64,000 nucleotides of DNA, from contig CAJTVQ010000002.1 in NCBI GenBank assembly GCA_910579935.1, positions 1-64,000 on the forward strand, in the 5' to 3' direction. The translations under genes were made by a program, and so were the position numbers. Shown here one piece after another: positions 33,424-41,760 of the stretch (position 1 is the stretch's first letter; each line of letters starts with the position of its first letter). This DNA is from an uncultured Lachnospiraceae bacterium. Lineage in GTDB: Bacteria; Bacillota; Clostridia; Lachnospirales; Lachnospiraceae. The notes under the pieces were generated by a model that did not search any database, had not been told where the DNA came from, and saw only the letters and a list, made by a program, of their open reading frames with translations.

Positions 33424-34980
33424 TTAAAAAATAATGCGCAGTACATCGCCGTCAAAAACGCATGTTTTCACGGTTTTTCTGATTACCTCATTTTTTACCG
33501 AGTACTCAAGATTATCCATATTTTGGAGTAACCATTCAATGTCATTCAGGATACGGGTCTTTGTTTCCTCGGCGGTTTCCTCATTTCTCTTTTCAACTTC
33601 CGCTTTCCTTAAGTCTGATTCCAGTTTCCGCTTATTCTCATCAATGCTGTTTATCTGCTGTATGATGTAGGACGCTGCCGCTGTCTCCATTGCGCCCGTG
33701 AGGGCGGTTGTAAGATTTGATATCTGACGTTCCAGTTCCCGGATCTGCTTGCGGATGGAAGGGGCGTCCGCGGTCATGGCCTCCTTTGTTTCGGAGAGGG
33801 AAAAACGGTCCGGATTGATACGGATTTCCTCAAGCTGTCCGAGAAAGGCATCATCGAGGACACTTGCCCGGACATATCCGCTGTCACATGCTTCTTTCCC
33901 CTGACGCGCCATCTTTGCACAGTAATAGTAGGAAAAGGTAATCCCGCCCTTTTGGTATGTCCGGATATCCATCCTGGAGCCGCATTTGCACCGGAGTGTT
34001 CCCTTAAGAAGCCCGCACTTGTGTTTTGCCGCCCGGTACATTTTATGGGTATTCAGCATCTGCTGGGCAGCGATCCACTCCGCAGCCGGAATCACGTAAT
34101 CATGTATTCCGACACTGATAGACCATGAAGACGCTTTCTGCCTTTTCTGGGACACGGCTGCGGTTTTGGTCCGGCCGTATCCGATAAGGCCCCTGGAACC
34201 GTCGAAGGCAGACGGGTCCGGAAGCGCACAGCCAAGGTCCTTAAAGTAATAGTAAGCCTCCATGCTGTTCTGACAGTACACGGGATTGCTGATAATGTTA
34301 TAGATCTGCGACGTACTGAAGAACTTGCCGCTCTGGGTCCTGATTCCATGGTCACGGCAGTAGCGCTCCACCTTGGTTATGGTATATCCGTCGCACATAA
34401 GACGGTACAGGAGTTTTACGTTACCTATGGTATGTTCGTCCACGGCAAGATAGGAGTGCTCTTTGTCACCGATTTTGCGGCGGACGGAAGTCATGCCGGC
34501 CGGCAGCTTCCCGCCTGTCCACTTCCCGGATGAGCCGAGGGCTTTCATGTTGTCCGCAACGCGCTCGGACGTGTTTTCCCGCTCCAGCTGTGCAAAAGCG
34601 GCAAGTATGTACATGACAGTCCTTCCCATGGGCGTGCCTGTGTCAAAAGATTCTTTTACGGATATGAAAGAGACATTGTGCTGCTGGAAGACTTCATACA
34701 TGGCAGAAAATTCCTGCACATTCCTGCTTATGCGGTCCAGTTTGTAAACCATTACCGCGTCCAGCTTCCCGCTTTCCACATCCTCCATCATCTCCCTGAA
34801 GCTGGGACGGTTCGTGTTTTTTCCCGAAAAGCCCTCATCCTTGTCATAGATATGGAATTCAATGTCCTTGTCCTTAAACACGATCCCCGCATAGTCCTTA
34901 CATAACTGAACCTGCACGGATACGGAATCACTGTTGTCCCTGTATACGGATTTTCTCGGATAAATTCCTATGGAATACAT
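33424..34980 (-). CDS. Large serine recombinase (integrase)
   Basis: 518 residues. The N-terminal resolvase domain has catalytic Ser11 in GIYPRKSVY and VYKLDRISRNVQEFSAMYEV. The recombinase domain lies at about 170-290. A zinc ribbon follows (CGLLKGTLRCKCGSRM, later YYYCAKMARQGKEAC) and then a long coiled coil (about 390-460). This build is that of phiC31/TnpX-type enzymes that join short attB and attP sites. It reads toward the left junction at 33.4 kb, as expected for a prophage or integrative element. GGGGCATTTT precedes its ATG. Confidence 0.93.
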   Translation of the reverse strand: MYSIGIYPRKSVYRDNSDSVSVQVQLCKDYAGIVFKDKDIEFHIYDKDEGFSGKNTNRPSFREMMEDVESGKLDAVMVYKLDRISRNVQEFSAMYEVFQQHNVSFISVKESFDTGTPMGRTVMYILAAFAQLERENTSERVADNMKALGSSGKWTGGKLPAGMTSVRRKIGDKEHSYLAVDEHTIGNVKLLYRLMCDGYTITKVERYCRDHGIRTQSGKFFSTSQIYNIISNPVYCQNSMEAYYYFKDLGCALPDPSAFDGSRGLIGYGRTKTAAVSQKRQKASSWSISVGIHDYVIPAAEWIAAQQMLNTHKMYRAAKHKCGLLKGTLRCKCGSRMDIRTYQKGGITFSYYYCAKMARQGKEACDSGYVRASVLDDAFLGQLEEIRINPDRFSLSETKEAMTADAPSIRKQIRELERQISNLTTALTGAMETAAASYIIQQINSIDENKRKLESDLRKAEVEKRNEETAEETKTRILNDIEWLLQNMDNLEYSVKNEVIRKTVKTCVFDGDVLRIIF

Positions 34981-35147
34981 AAAATGCCCCCTTAAAATAG
35001 TGTATGCTAATACTGTATATCAGCAAAAGGGTAACGTCAATAAAAAAATGCGGGGAGGCGGGACAAAAAGGGGGAGCATTCCCTAAATTTACCAATGCAA
35101 AAGCGAAAACTCATGGGTTACTATATAACCATGGAGGTATGCGGTGC

Positions 35148-35351
35148 ATGGCGGAAATCCTTTTGTGGAATCTAAGACGCGAAAGGGGAATTACACTGAT
35201 GGAACTGGAAAAGATGACAGGGCTGGGGAAAACCACACTGAACAATATAGAAAACCATAAAGTCTCTCCGACGATTGACGAGGTGGAGAAGATCTGCAGG
35301 GGGATGGGGGTGACGTTCAGGGAATTGTTCAGGTCGGAATATAATGATTGA
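35148..35351 (+). CDS. Short XRE regulator (Cro/C1 type)
   Basis: 67 residues from ATG 35148 (MAEILLWNLRRERGITLMEL). GGAGG at 35133-35137 fits this start better than ATG 35139. One helix-turn-helix domain, KMTGLGKTTLNNIENHKVSP, and TIDEVEKICRGMGVTFRELF. Just upstream a near-palindrome CATGGGTTA-CTATA-TAACCATG (35112-35134) could be its operator. Likely controls the integrase or itself. Confidence 0.82.
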   Translation: MAEILLWNLRRERGITLMELEKMTGLGKTTLNNIENHKVSPTIDEVEKICRGMGVTFRELFRSEYND

Positions 35352-35389
35352 AAAGAATAGCCGGTAAATTCTTAAATTTTTTCATTTAA

Positions 35390-35418
35390 TTGACATGGAG
35401 AGATGGATGGATTAAAAT
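35390..35418 (+). promoter_or_regulatory. Promoter of the STAS/ATPase-PIN cassette
   Basis: TTGACA (35390-35395), 17 bases, TAAAAT (35413-35418), 36 bases before the first cassette gene. No clear palindrome overlaps it, so expression in the lysogen is plausible. Confidence 0.75.
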
Positions 35419-35453
35419 AATAAAAATGACAATTAATCGGGAATTAGGGGAAG

Positions 35454-36359
35454 ATGGGACAGAGGAGCTGGAAGAAAATCGAATTAAAGAATGATTTATG
35501 GAATAATTATAAATCATATAACCAATTGTGTTCTTTAGCATATACTATTGAAATGGCAAATGTAGAAAAGATAACATTAGATTTGCAGGATGTTAAATTT
35601 ATAGCCTCTAACTTATTTTCAGTATTGGGATGCATTTTGGATAGTTTTTATCAGGAACATACGGAAGACAGCGAAGCCCTAATGCTTTCGGGAATAAGTC
35701 CGAGAATTAAGACGATAGTACAAAAAAATGGTTTCTGTCATCATTTAGGTTTAGAAAAAATTGCAGATGTGCATAATACAGTTATACCCTATAAAATATT
35801 TGATGTGGATGAAATTGACGAATATGAGAGATATTTGACACTAAGTCTTTTCGGAAGAAAAGATTTGCCTGCAATGTCTTTGGCCATGAGTGATAAATTC
35901 AGGGACGCCCTTTTAGAGATATTCAATAATGTAAGGGACCATACGAGCAGTAGGAGTGTTTTTACATGTGGACAATATTTTCCGCAGGGTCAAATGCTTT
36001 ACTTTACAATTGTAGATGCTGGTGAAACAATACCATATAATGTGAGGGAATATCATATCAGACAAGGCCTTTCCGTGCCGTCTAAGTCATTGGAATGGGC
36101 AACTGAACCGGGAAATACTACATTGGTAGAGAGGACACCAAGAGGAATTGGATTATCAATTATTATGGATTTCATATCATTGAATGAAGGGGATTTTTTT
36201 ATGGTGTCAGGAGAAGAAATGCTTGAAATTACGAAGAAAGGGAAAAAATATAGTAAATTGGATAATCCATTCAAAGGAACGATTGTTACAATAGGGTTTA
36301 ATATGAATGACAAATCAGTTTATTTTATAAAGGAAGAGCATGAAACCATTCAGTTTTAG
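35454..36359 (+). CDS. STAS-like plus GHKL ATPase protein
   Basis: 301 residues, first of three tightly packed genes. Residues 1-105 resemble a STAS fold (KITLDLQDVKFIASNLFSVL). Residues 140-290 are a GHKL/HATPase_c domain: N-box DALLEIFNNVRDH (about 151-163), G1 box IVDAGETIP (about 186-194) and G2 box RTPRGIGLSI (about 227-236). ATP binding is expected; there is no His-phosphorylation domain. The segment is more AT-rich than the phage genes around, suggesting separate acquisition. Possibly a switch or sensor acting on the partner genes; function not known. Confidence 0.75.
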   Translation: MGQRSWKKIELKNDLWNNYKSYNQLCSLAYTIEMANVEKITLDLQDVKFIASNLFSVLGCILDSFYQEHTEDSEALMLSGISPRIKTIVQKNGFCHHLGLEKIADVHNTVIPYKIFDVDEIDEYERYLTLSLFGRKDLPAMSLAMSDKFRDALLEIFNNVRDHTSSRSVFTCGQYFPQGQMLYFTIVDAGETIPYNVREYHIRQGLSVPSKSLEWATEPGNTTLVERTPRGIGLSIIMDFISLNEGDFFMVSGEEMLEITKKGKKYSKLDNPFKGTIVTIGFNMNDKSVYFIKEEHETIQF

Positions 36360-36371
36360 GAGGTGTGGATT

Positions 36372-36719
36372 ATGGGAAGATATTTGGATGTGGCAAAAAA
36401 AATAAATAATCCTTCAGCATTGACACAGGAGCAGGGCGATTTGGTGTACGCGGAAATAGAGGATGCTTTCGATAGCAATGAAACAATCGTGCTTGATTTC
36501 GTGAATGTTGAGAGTATGATATCTCCGTTCCTGAATAATGCGATTGGACAGTTGTATGGAAAATATACGAGTGAAAAGATACAGGCGTGTCTTAAATTAA
36601 AGAATTTTCCACCGTCCAAAAATTCCACGTTAAATATTGTGATTAATAATGCGAAGAAATTTTATTCCAATAGAGAAGGGTTTTCACATATGGCGAAGGA
36701 AGTGTTGAATATTGAGTAA
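36372..36719 (+). CDS. DUF4325-type STAS-like protein
   Basis: 115 residues from ATG 36372, with GGAGG 12 bases after the previous stop region. It fits the DUF4325 family of small STAS-like proteins (ETIVLDFVNVESMISPFLNN, then AIGQLYGKY). Such proteins often neighbour HATPase_c proteins and may bind them as anti-sigma antagonist-like partners. Its last codons overlap the PIN gene start by 8 bases. Confidence 0.75.
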   Translation: MGRYLDVAKKINNPSALTQEQGDLVYAEIEDAFDSNETIVLDFVNVESMISPFLNNAIGQLYGKYTSEKIQACLKLKNFPPSKNSTLNIVINNAKKFYSNREGFSHMAKEVLNIE

Positions 36720-37275
36720 CAATATAAAAGATATAACATCTTTTAAGCCACAGGAGGAAGATGTTTTTATATTTGACACAAATGTGCTTATAAAGATATT
36801 TTATCCGGTTATGGGAGCCGCTAACAGTACCCACTACATAAATTTGTATAAATTAATCCATGGGGCCAAATCAAAGGTATATATATCGAGTATACAGATT
36901 TCTGAATTTATTAATCGGTGTATCCGTTTTCAGTTTAAAATTTATAGTGACGAACACCCGGAGGTAGAGGATTTCAAGAAGGATTACAGGGAAACGGCTG
37001 ATTACAGAGAAAATATGGATGCTATTTTACAAATTGCGAGGGAAGATATATTGTCGAAATTTGAGCGTATTAATGATAATTTTGACAGTATGGATTTGGA
37101 CAATCTTTTTATGAATAGTTTTTCTTATGATTTCAATGATGCTTTTATAGCTGAGTTGAACAGGAAATATAAAACTATCCTGGTAACGGATGATAAGGAT
37201 TATATCAATTTCCTGAATAAATTGGATATTGTGACTAATAACAAAGCATTATTGATGTTTAGACACCAGAAGTAA
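36712..37275 (+). CDS. PIN-domain putative ribonuclease
   Basis: 187 residues from TTG 36712. PIN-like acidic residues are spaced as in the family: Asp22 in VFIFDTNVLIKIF, Glu in ISEFINR, then DFNDAFIAEL and ILVTDDKDYINF near the end. It could cut RNA when set free by the ATPase/STAS partners. It overlaps the DUF4325 stop, so the three genes form one translation-coupled unit. No VapB-type antitoxin lies next to it. Confidence 0.78.
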   Translation: MSNNIKDITSFKPQEEDVFIFDTNVLIKIFYPVMGAANSTHYINLYKLIHGAKSKVYISSIQISEFINRCIRFQFKIYSDEHPEVEDFKKDYRETADYRENMDAILQIAREDILSKFERINDNFDSMDLDNLFMNSFSYDFNDAFIAELNRKYKTILVTDDKDYINFLNKLDIVTNNKALLMFRHQK

Positions 37276-37383
37276 ATAGATGGGAGCAAATGGCATAAAG
37301 AGTTGACCGGATCCTCCCGTGGAAGGAATGACCTTGTAAAAAGCAGTGAGTGCAAAAAATAACGGACAGACAAAGTTCATCAT

Positions 37384-37736
37384 ATGGCATGGAAGGAAGA
37401 AACACCCCGGATTCTTGACAATCCGGGGCGTTTTCCGTACGCAAGAGAGATAGAGGAAGCTCTTAGAGAAAGGATAGGTAAATTAATTACTGAAGAGATT
37501 GTTTCTGAAAATGAACAGAAAATAATTGAAGAGGCAGATAAAATTATTGCCATGGAAAGAGAAAAAGCCCATATCAGAGAATTAAAAGTTTTACTATGGG
37601 AAGGATTTATCATTGCATTTATAGACGTTCCCTGTATAAGATGCCGGGGTTCATGCTGGTAAAGGAAATAGCAGATATATTTTTAGTAAGTGAGGCTGCG
37701 GCAGAGGTAAGGCTTAAGCAGCTAAAGTTATTCTAG
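37384..37736 (+). pseudogene. Remnant of an unidentified gene, frame broken
   Basis: The first frame (37384-37662) holds a hairpin CCCCGGATT/AATCCGGGG (about 37405-37428) in its 5' end and a charged helix (SENEQKIIEEADKIIAMERE). The downstream frame to TAG 37734-37736 reads SLYKMPGFMLVKEIADIFLV then SEAAAEVRLKQLKLF. That end resembles the tail of ImmA/IrrE-type proteins. The two lie in different frames. I take it as a decayed gene, not as a working protein. Confidence 0.35.
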
Positions 37737-37746
37737 GGGGAAAGGA

Positions 37747-37857
37747 ATGGCGGATAATTTTAGCAATCAGGATTTACTGCAGGTACTTCATGATTCCATT
37801 TTGGAAGAAAATGCTGGTTCAATATTTGGTACAAATGATGAATCCATGATAAAGTAA
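37747..37857 (+). CDS. Possible 36-residue peptide gene
   Basis: MADNFSNQDLLQVLHDSILE and so on to TAA 37857, preceded by AGGGGGAAAGG at a fitting distance. It is followed at once by a terminator. No family known; the good ribosome site is the main support. Confidence 0.35.
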   Translation: MADNFSNQDLLQVLHDSILEENAGSIFGTNDESMIK

Positions 37858-37861
37858 AAGG

Positions 37862-37894
37862 AAATACCCCGGAACTAGAAGCCGGGGTATTTTC
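37862..37894. terminator. Bidirectional terminator
   Basis: ATACCCCGG and CCGGGGTAT flank a nine-base loop; A-run before and TTTTCC after. It lies between the plus-strand cassette and the minus-strand hicB. Confidence 0.8.
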
Positions 37895-38299
37895 CTACCC
37901 AAGATGGAGTTGTGATTTCAAGGCATCCTGCAAGACCTGTGAAAAATTGATGTTCCGTTCCAGGGCCGCGGCATTAAGCCATGCGGGCAGGGTCACGGTT
38001 CTGTTGACAGAGCGGTTCACATTTGCCATGCGGACGGACGGCATATAAACATCAATCAAAACCGCCCGTTCATTTTCCTTTGTTTTAATTTCGCACAAAG
38101 GGGTAGGCGCTGGTATTTCTTCCCCGTCTTCTTCCAGTCCGTTAAGGACACAGCCAAGAAGTTCCCGAGCCGAAAGCAAAGCGTCATCATCATTCGTACC
38201 ACTGGTCGCACATTTTAAGTCAGGAAAGTCAACGGAGATTTCCTTTCCGGGTTCATAGATGAAAATGGCTGGATAAAAATAGCGATCAACTTTTTTCAT
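37895..38299 (-). CDS. hicB: HicB-family antitoxin, pair 1
   Basis: 134 residues. The N-terminal HicB fold (YPAIFIYEPGKEISVDFPDL) is followed by a DNA-binding C-terminal part (RTVTLPAWLNAAALERNINF then SQVLQDALKSQL) of the ribbon-helix-helix type. It neutralises HicA and represses the pair. It follows hicA on the same strand by 41 bases. The stop is close to the bidirectional terminator. Confidence 0.9.
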   Translation of the reverse strand: MKKVDRYFYPAIFIYEPGKEISVDFPDLKCATSGTNDDDALLSARELLGCVLNGLEEDGEEIPAPTPLCEIKTKENERAVLIDVYMPSVRMANVNRSVNRTVTLPAWLNAAALERNINFSQVLQDALKSQLHLG

Positions 38300-38340
38300 A
38301 AAATACCTCCTTGATAGTGTGTGTCGGGAGGGAATCAGGG

Positions 38341-38538
38341 CTAATTGAACTTCAGCCCTGACTGTTCCTCAATGCGCCTTAGCGTTGGGAGCGGGATATC
38401 CTTATCAGGATGCTTTACTGTTGTGCGTCCCTTTTTGGTTGGGTGCTTGTACTGGTGATGGCTTCCAACCACGTTTACCTCGTACCAGCCGTCCGCTTTA
38501 AGCATTTTGATAACTTCTCTTGATGAATAGCTTTTCAT
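38341..38538 (-). CDS. hicA: HicA-family mRNA interferase toxin, pair 1
   Basis: 65 residues from ATG 38538, with GGAGGG upstream. A dsRBD-like toxin that cuts mRNA; the catalytic His is in VVGSHHQYKHPTKKG. SSREVIKMLKADGWYEVNV is typical. The frame is open further upstream but without a site. Upstream lies a perfect palindrome at 38667-38690, too far for the usual HicB operator. Confidence 0.9.
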   Translation of the reverse strand: MKSYSSREVIKMLKADGWYEVNVVGSHHQYKHPTKKGRTTVKHPDKDIPLPTLRRIEEQSGLKFN

Positions 38539-38666
38539 TGGTTTCCCTCCTGACAATAATATAGTAACACATATAAAAGTATTTGTCAATAAAAAACAAA
38601 TATTTTTACATGTGTTATAAGAGGTGACGATAATATTGAAGTTGAAGTTTGTCAATCCCGTCCAAC

Positions 38667-38690
38667 ATATTTCCCGATATCGGGAAATAT
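38667..38690. promoter_or_regulatory. Perfect palindrome, copy 1 (TTCCCGATATCGGGAA core)
   Basis: A 24-bp perfect palindrome. It is followed by AGCATAGAGTACAGAAGAAA, close to the AGCATAGAATAGAGAAGAAA that follows the second copy at 39966-39995. So the repeated unit is palindrome plus promoter-like flank, about 60 bases. Likely operator of one phage or host regulator. Confidence 0.65.
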
Positions 38691-38748
38691 TAGTATAAGC
38701 ATAGAGTACAGAAGAAAATATGAAAGTAGGAAAATGACTCACATAACG

Positions 38749-38779
38749 AAAGAAACTCCGCATACGGCGAAGTTTCTTT
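38749..38779. terminator. Hairpin between BRCT gene and hicA
   Basis: AAAGAAACT (38749-38757) pairs with AGTTTCTTT (38771-38779), inner CCGC-ATA-CGGCG. It can end transcripts in both directions and also sits just downstream of palindrome copy 1. Confidence 0.6.
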
Positions 38780-38876
38780 GATAAATAACTAAAGTCTTTT
38801 ATAATGCCCTATAGGCACAGTTTAGGTGAATAAATCCATCTGACAATGTTATTTTAGAATATAATATGCACAAAAT

Positions 38877-39869
38877 TCAATTTAAAAAATCTTGTAATTG
38901 TGATAGCAAATTGTAATTAAAAAATTTTTCATTGAGCATAAAAGCGCCATACTCTGGAAAAAGTTCTCTTGCACGTTCAGGAATATTTGTGGCACACCAC
39001 TTAATTAATGATTCAAGTGTCAGATTTTTACGAAATCGCAAACCTGTGTTTAACGATTCGATACGTAAATTTAGTTCATCACGCGTACAATAGGACAACA
39101 TTTCGAACCAGTTAAAATTGGCAGTACATTCAAATAAAATTCCTTTATCAACCAAAGAGTCTAAATGATGGCTTAAAGGTTGGACAACCTTTACACATCC
39201 TGTTGCAGTGGCATTTATTTGGTTTTGTATAATTTGCATAGATTCTTTATTTAATGATTCAAAGAGCTGAATGCACTCTTGCATGGAATATATATTATTT
39301 AAATCATGAGAGGAAAAGAAATTTTTCAAAGCATCTTCACTCATAATCAGGATTGAATAGCCATACTCTTGTAGCTCTTTTGCTTTTTTGATTTTATTAC
39401 CATAGTTTCCGTAAGCCCAATCTGGGCTTCCTTTTCCGCCAACAAATAAATAGTCTGTTTGACGGGTAGGGGACTTATGTTCATTAAAGCCTCCGTATTT
39501 TTCGATTGTTTCTTCGATTTCCTTTCGGCTTGAAAAAGTAAAATTTCCGGTTAGGCAGACATGGCATCCAAACAGAAATTCGATAGATGTAGAAGCGGGT
39601 TCATAAATTGCTTCATTACTTAAGATTTTTAGCAGATGTTCCTTTTCTTCTGAGTCTATTACGCCATCGGATAATATTTCATCAATCAAGGAATAAATTT
39701 TGTCAAAAGGATAATTGCCAACTAAATGTTTATTGTCATCCATCCAGTATCGGAGGGTAAGAATATCAGTGTCAGATATTTTACCTACATTAATGATATC
39801 GGAGATGCAATTCCTAAGTGCCAACAGAGATTGGGTGGTTGAAGAATATTTTATTTGATATTTGCTCAT
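38877..39869 (-). CDS. BRCT-domain protein
   Basis: 330 residues. Residues about 30-95 have a conserved helical pattern (ILTLRYWMDDNKHLVGNYPF then GVIDSEEKEHLLKIL). A BRCT domain as in NAD-dependent DNA ligases lies at about 100-185 (GCHVCLTGNFTFSSRKEIEE, then TDYLFVGGKGSPDWAYGNYG). The C-terminal 140 residues are helical without a known match. BRCT domains bind proteins or DNA ends. It is AT-rich cargo, alone on the minus strand. A DNA-repair or defence link is only a guess. Confidence 0.75.
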   Translation of the reverse strand: MSKYQIKYSSTTQSLLALRNCISDIINVGKISDTDILTLRYWMDDNKHLVGNYPFDKIYSLIDEILSDGVIDSEEKEHLLKILSNEAIYEPASTSIEFLFGCHVCLTGNFTFSSRKEIEETIEKYGGFNEHKSPTRQTDYLFVGGKGSPDWAYGNYGNKIKKAKELQEYGYSILIMSEDALKNFFSSHDLNNIYSMQECIQLFESLNKESMQIIQNQINATATGCVKVVQPLSHHLDSLVDKGILFECTANFNWFEMLSYCTRDELNLRIESLNTGLRFRKNLTLESLIKWCATNIPERARELFPEYGAFMLNEKFFNYNLLSQLQDFLN

Positions 39870-39965
39870 AAAAAACTCCTTTTTACATGAAAATTTATTA
39901 TGTCAATTATACATTTTATGTCGAAATGTGTCTATATAGAAATAGATTATCTGTCAATATATTTT

Positions 39966-39995
39966 CAAATATTTCCCGATATCGGGAAATATTTG
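39966..39995. promoter_or_regulatory. Perfect 30-bp palindrome, copy 2
   Basis: Positions 39966-39995 are a perfect palindrome with the core TTCCCGATATCGGGAA, extending copy 1 on both sides. It lies between the divergent BRCT gene and the small gene at 40074, so it can act on both. Confidence 0.7.
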
Positions 39996-40073
39996 AAAAA
40001 GCATAGAATAGAGAAGAAAAATATGGTAAATTAGAGACATAAAAAAATTAGGAAGGGGAAGCGGGGAAATTAC

Positions 40074-40193
40074 ATGGAGTACAAAAGAAAAGTGGTGGAG
40101 CTGCTGGAAGAGATAGAGGATAGTGATATCATATTTCTGAACCAGATATATACATTGATAAAACGCCACATCGAAAAAAGGAAAAGCCGGTAG
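40074..40193 (+). CDS. Small helical protein (39 aa)
   Basis: MEYKRKVVELLEEIEDSDII, then FLNQIYTLIKRHIEKRKSR. Preceded by AGGAAGGGGAAGCGGGG. Similar short proteins (helix, ending IxxHIxxR) occur near XRE genes in Clostridial prophages as far as I recall. It lies right after palindrome copy 2 and ends within a strong terminator. Confidence 0.55.
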   Translation: MEYKRKVVELLEEIEDSDIIFLNQIYTLIKRHIEKRKSR

Positions 40194-40208
40194 GGGGCTT
40201 TTCCTTTT
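40176..40208. terminator. Terminator overlapping the end of the 39-aa gene
   Basis: AAAAGGAAAAGCC-type left arm (about 40176-40188) pairs with GGCTTTTCCTTTT (40196-40208); it serves both strands, since the membrane protein gene at 40223 ends here from the other side. Confidence 0.8.
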
Positions 40209-40222
40209 AAGATGAAGTACAG

Positions 40223-41146
40223 TTAATCAATCTTTGCATTTTCCAAGTATTGGACTATATTGTCATATAATTGTGCCATACGTCTATTTCTTCGATCAAC
40301 TTTTTTATTTTTAAATAAATAAGAGATTGATACATTATCAATTAGTTCACAGTATTCATCTTTTTTTTCTGAAAATGAATTAATAAAATTGTAAAATATT
40401 TCTTTATTTACTGAATGGTCCATATTCGTAACATGGATTCTTCGGGTAAAGCAATAGACAATATATACGAAAAAGGCAATTCGTTTTTCTGAACGCAGAG
40501 AATGTATAATAGAAGAGATGCCGTTGATATTGCTAATATAGGGTGATAAACAAATATTATTATCAGCAGCATACTCCAAAAGTTCAGGATTAATATAATC
40601 TACATAATCTTGCCCTAATTGTTTTGAAATCATAGCAGATATATCAGCGCTAGAACAATCGGAAGGGAAAATTATATTCAAGTCTTGGGCGTATTCAATC
40701 TGTGCTACAGAAGGTTCACGCTCAGTCCAAGAATCAGTATTTGGTGTTATGGTATAAGGTTCCAACAATCCCGATTTTTGTGCAATAATGTTTTCGGAAG
40801 TACCATATTTTACAACAACTTTAACTGTTTTCAAACGGTTTGTTTTTGGATTTTTTCCTTTCACTTTAAATTCATGGTAGTTGACTGCATGAACTTTAGT
40901 AGTATCATAGAGAGGATATTCATCGTCATCAATGTCATCGTCATCATCATACGTCTCAACATTTAGTCTAGAGTTAAAGGAAATATCTTCATCGTCCTGA
41001 ATTGAAGAATTAGAATATGGTTTTTGTTTTTTGTTATAAGCCTTATATATGAGTATAAATACGATAATGGCCGCAAGAAAAAAGAAGAATTCAGGATAAG
41101 AAAAAATAAAATATAAGGCAAGAATAAAAATAATGAACCAAAACAT
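40223..41146 (-). CDS. Membrane-anchored hypothetical protein
   Basis: 307 residues from ATG 41146 (MFWFIIFILALYFIFS), with AAAGGGG upstream; an in-frame ATG six codons earlier has no site. Two N-terminal membrane segments (about 1-38), then a very acidic stretch (ETYDDDDDIDDDEYPLYD, about 65-85) and a soluble region. PSVAQIEYAQDLNIIFPSDC resembles short motifs seen in phage-borne BRCT-type proteins. Function unknown. AT-rich like the BRCT gene. Confidence 0.65.
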   Translation of the reverse strand: MFWFIIFILALYFIFSYPEFFFFLAAIIVFILIYKAYNKKQKPYSNSSIQDDEDISFNSRLNVETYDDDDDIDDDEYPLYDTTKVHAVNYHEFKVKGKNPKTNRLKTVKVVVKYGTSENIIAQKSGLLEPYTITPNTDSWTEREPSVAQIEYAQDLNIIFPSDCSSADISAMISKQLGQDYVDYINPELLEYAADNNICLSPYISNINGISSIIHSLRSEKRIAFFVYIVYCFTRRIHVTNMDHSVNKEIFYNFINSFSEKKDEYCELIDNVSISYLFKNKKVDRRNRRMAQLYDNIVQYLENAKID

Positions 41147-41230
41147 ATAAATAACCCCTTTCACTCATTTGTAATAGATTATAAATTATTATAATTATTA
41201 CTATAAAAAATGTCTACAAAAAAAGAAGAT

Positions 41231-41632
41231 TCAACAATCTTCTTTTCTTTTTTGATATCCTTCCAGAACGTTATTTAGGTATGTATCAAGTATTTTTTTG
41301 GTTTTGGGGTCACTTTTTTGGTAATTGATTAAAAATTCTTTAATGAGAGTATACATGGCATTTTCACATTGTACGTCTTCAAGAATTTCTGATATAGCAG
41401 CAGCTGTTTCGTCTTCGGGGAGAACATCGGGAAACATTTCACCAGTTCCGAATCTTAGCCAGTCTTCATTTACACCATATTCTCTACAAATAGAAAAAAC
41501 AATTCCATCTATGGGAACATTTCGACCAATTTCATAATTTGCTAGAGTGTTTCTTTTTATCCCTATTCTACTCGCAAATTCTTCTTGGGTTAAACCTAGT
41601 AATTTTCTTAATTCTTTAATTCTCTTATTCAA
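41231..41632 (-). CDS. XRE-type repressor, switch 1
   Basis: 133 residues. The N-terminal helix-turn-helix domain has KRIKELRKLLGLTQEEFASR then IGIKRNTLANYEIGRNVPID. The C-terminal half is helical, perhaps for dimer contact; no LexA-type protease motif. The divergent gap 41633-41760 holds a promoter and an inverted TGTCAAC/GTTGACA repeat. First of three repressor/early-gene switches in a row. Confidence 0.87.
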   Translation of the reverse strand: MNKRIKELRKLLGLTQEEFASRIGIKRNTLANYEIGRNVPIDGIVFSICREYGVNEDWLRFGTGEMFPDVLPEDETAAAISEILEDVQCENAMYTLIKEFLINYQKSDPKTKKILDTYLNNVLEGYQKRKEDC

Positions 41633-41675
41633 ATGTTCACCTCCTGTTAAATAGTGTAAATCAAAAATGTGCGCA

Positions 41676-41721
41676 TGTCAACAAAAAAGATGTTGACAAA
41701 TGTGTGAATAGGAACTAGAAT
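41676..41721 (+). promoter_or_regulatory. Promoter and operator of switch 1
   Basis: TTGACA (41693-41698), 17 bases, TAGAAT (41716-41721) drives the plus-strand gene at 41761. TGTCAAC (41676-41682) and GTTGACA (41692-41698) form an inverted repeat that covers the -35 box, a likely repressor site. Confidence 0.7.
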
Positions 41722-41760
41722 AGTCACATAAACACAAAACAAAAAAGTGAGGTGAAAATT

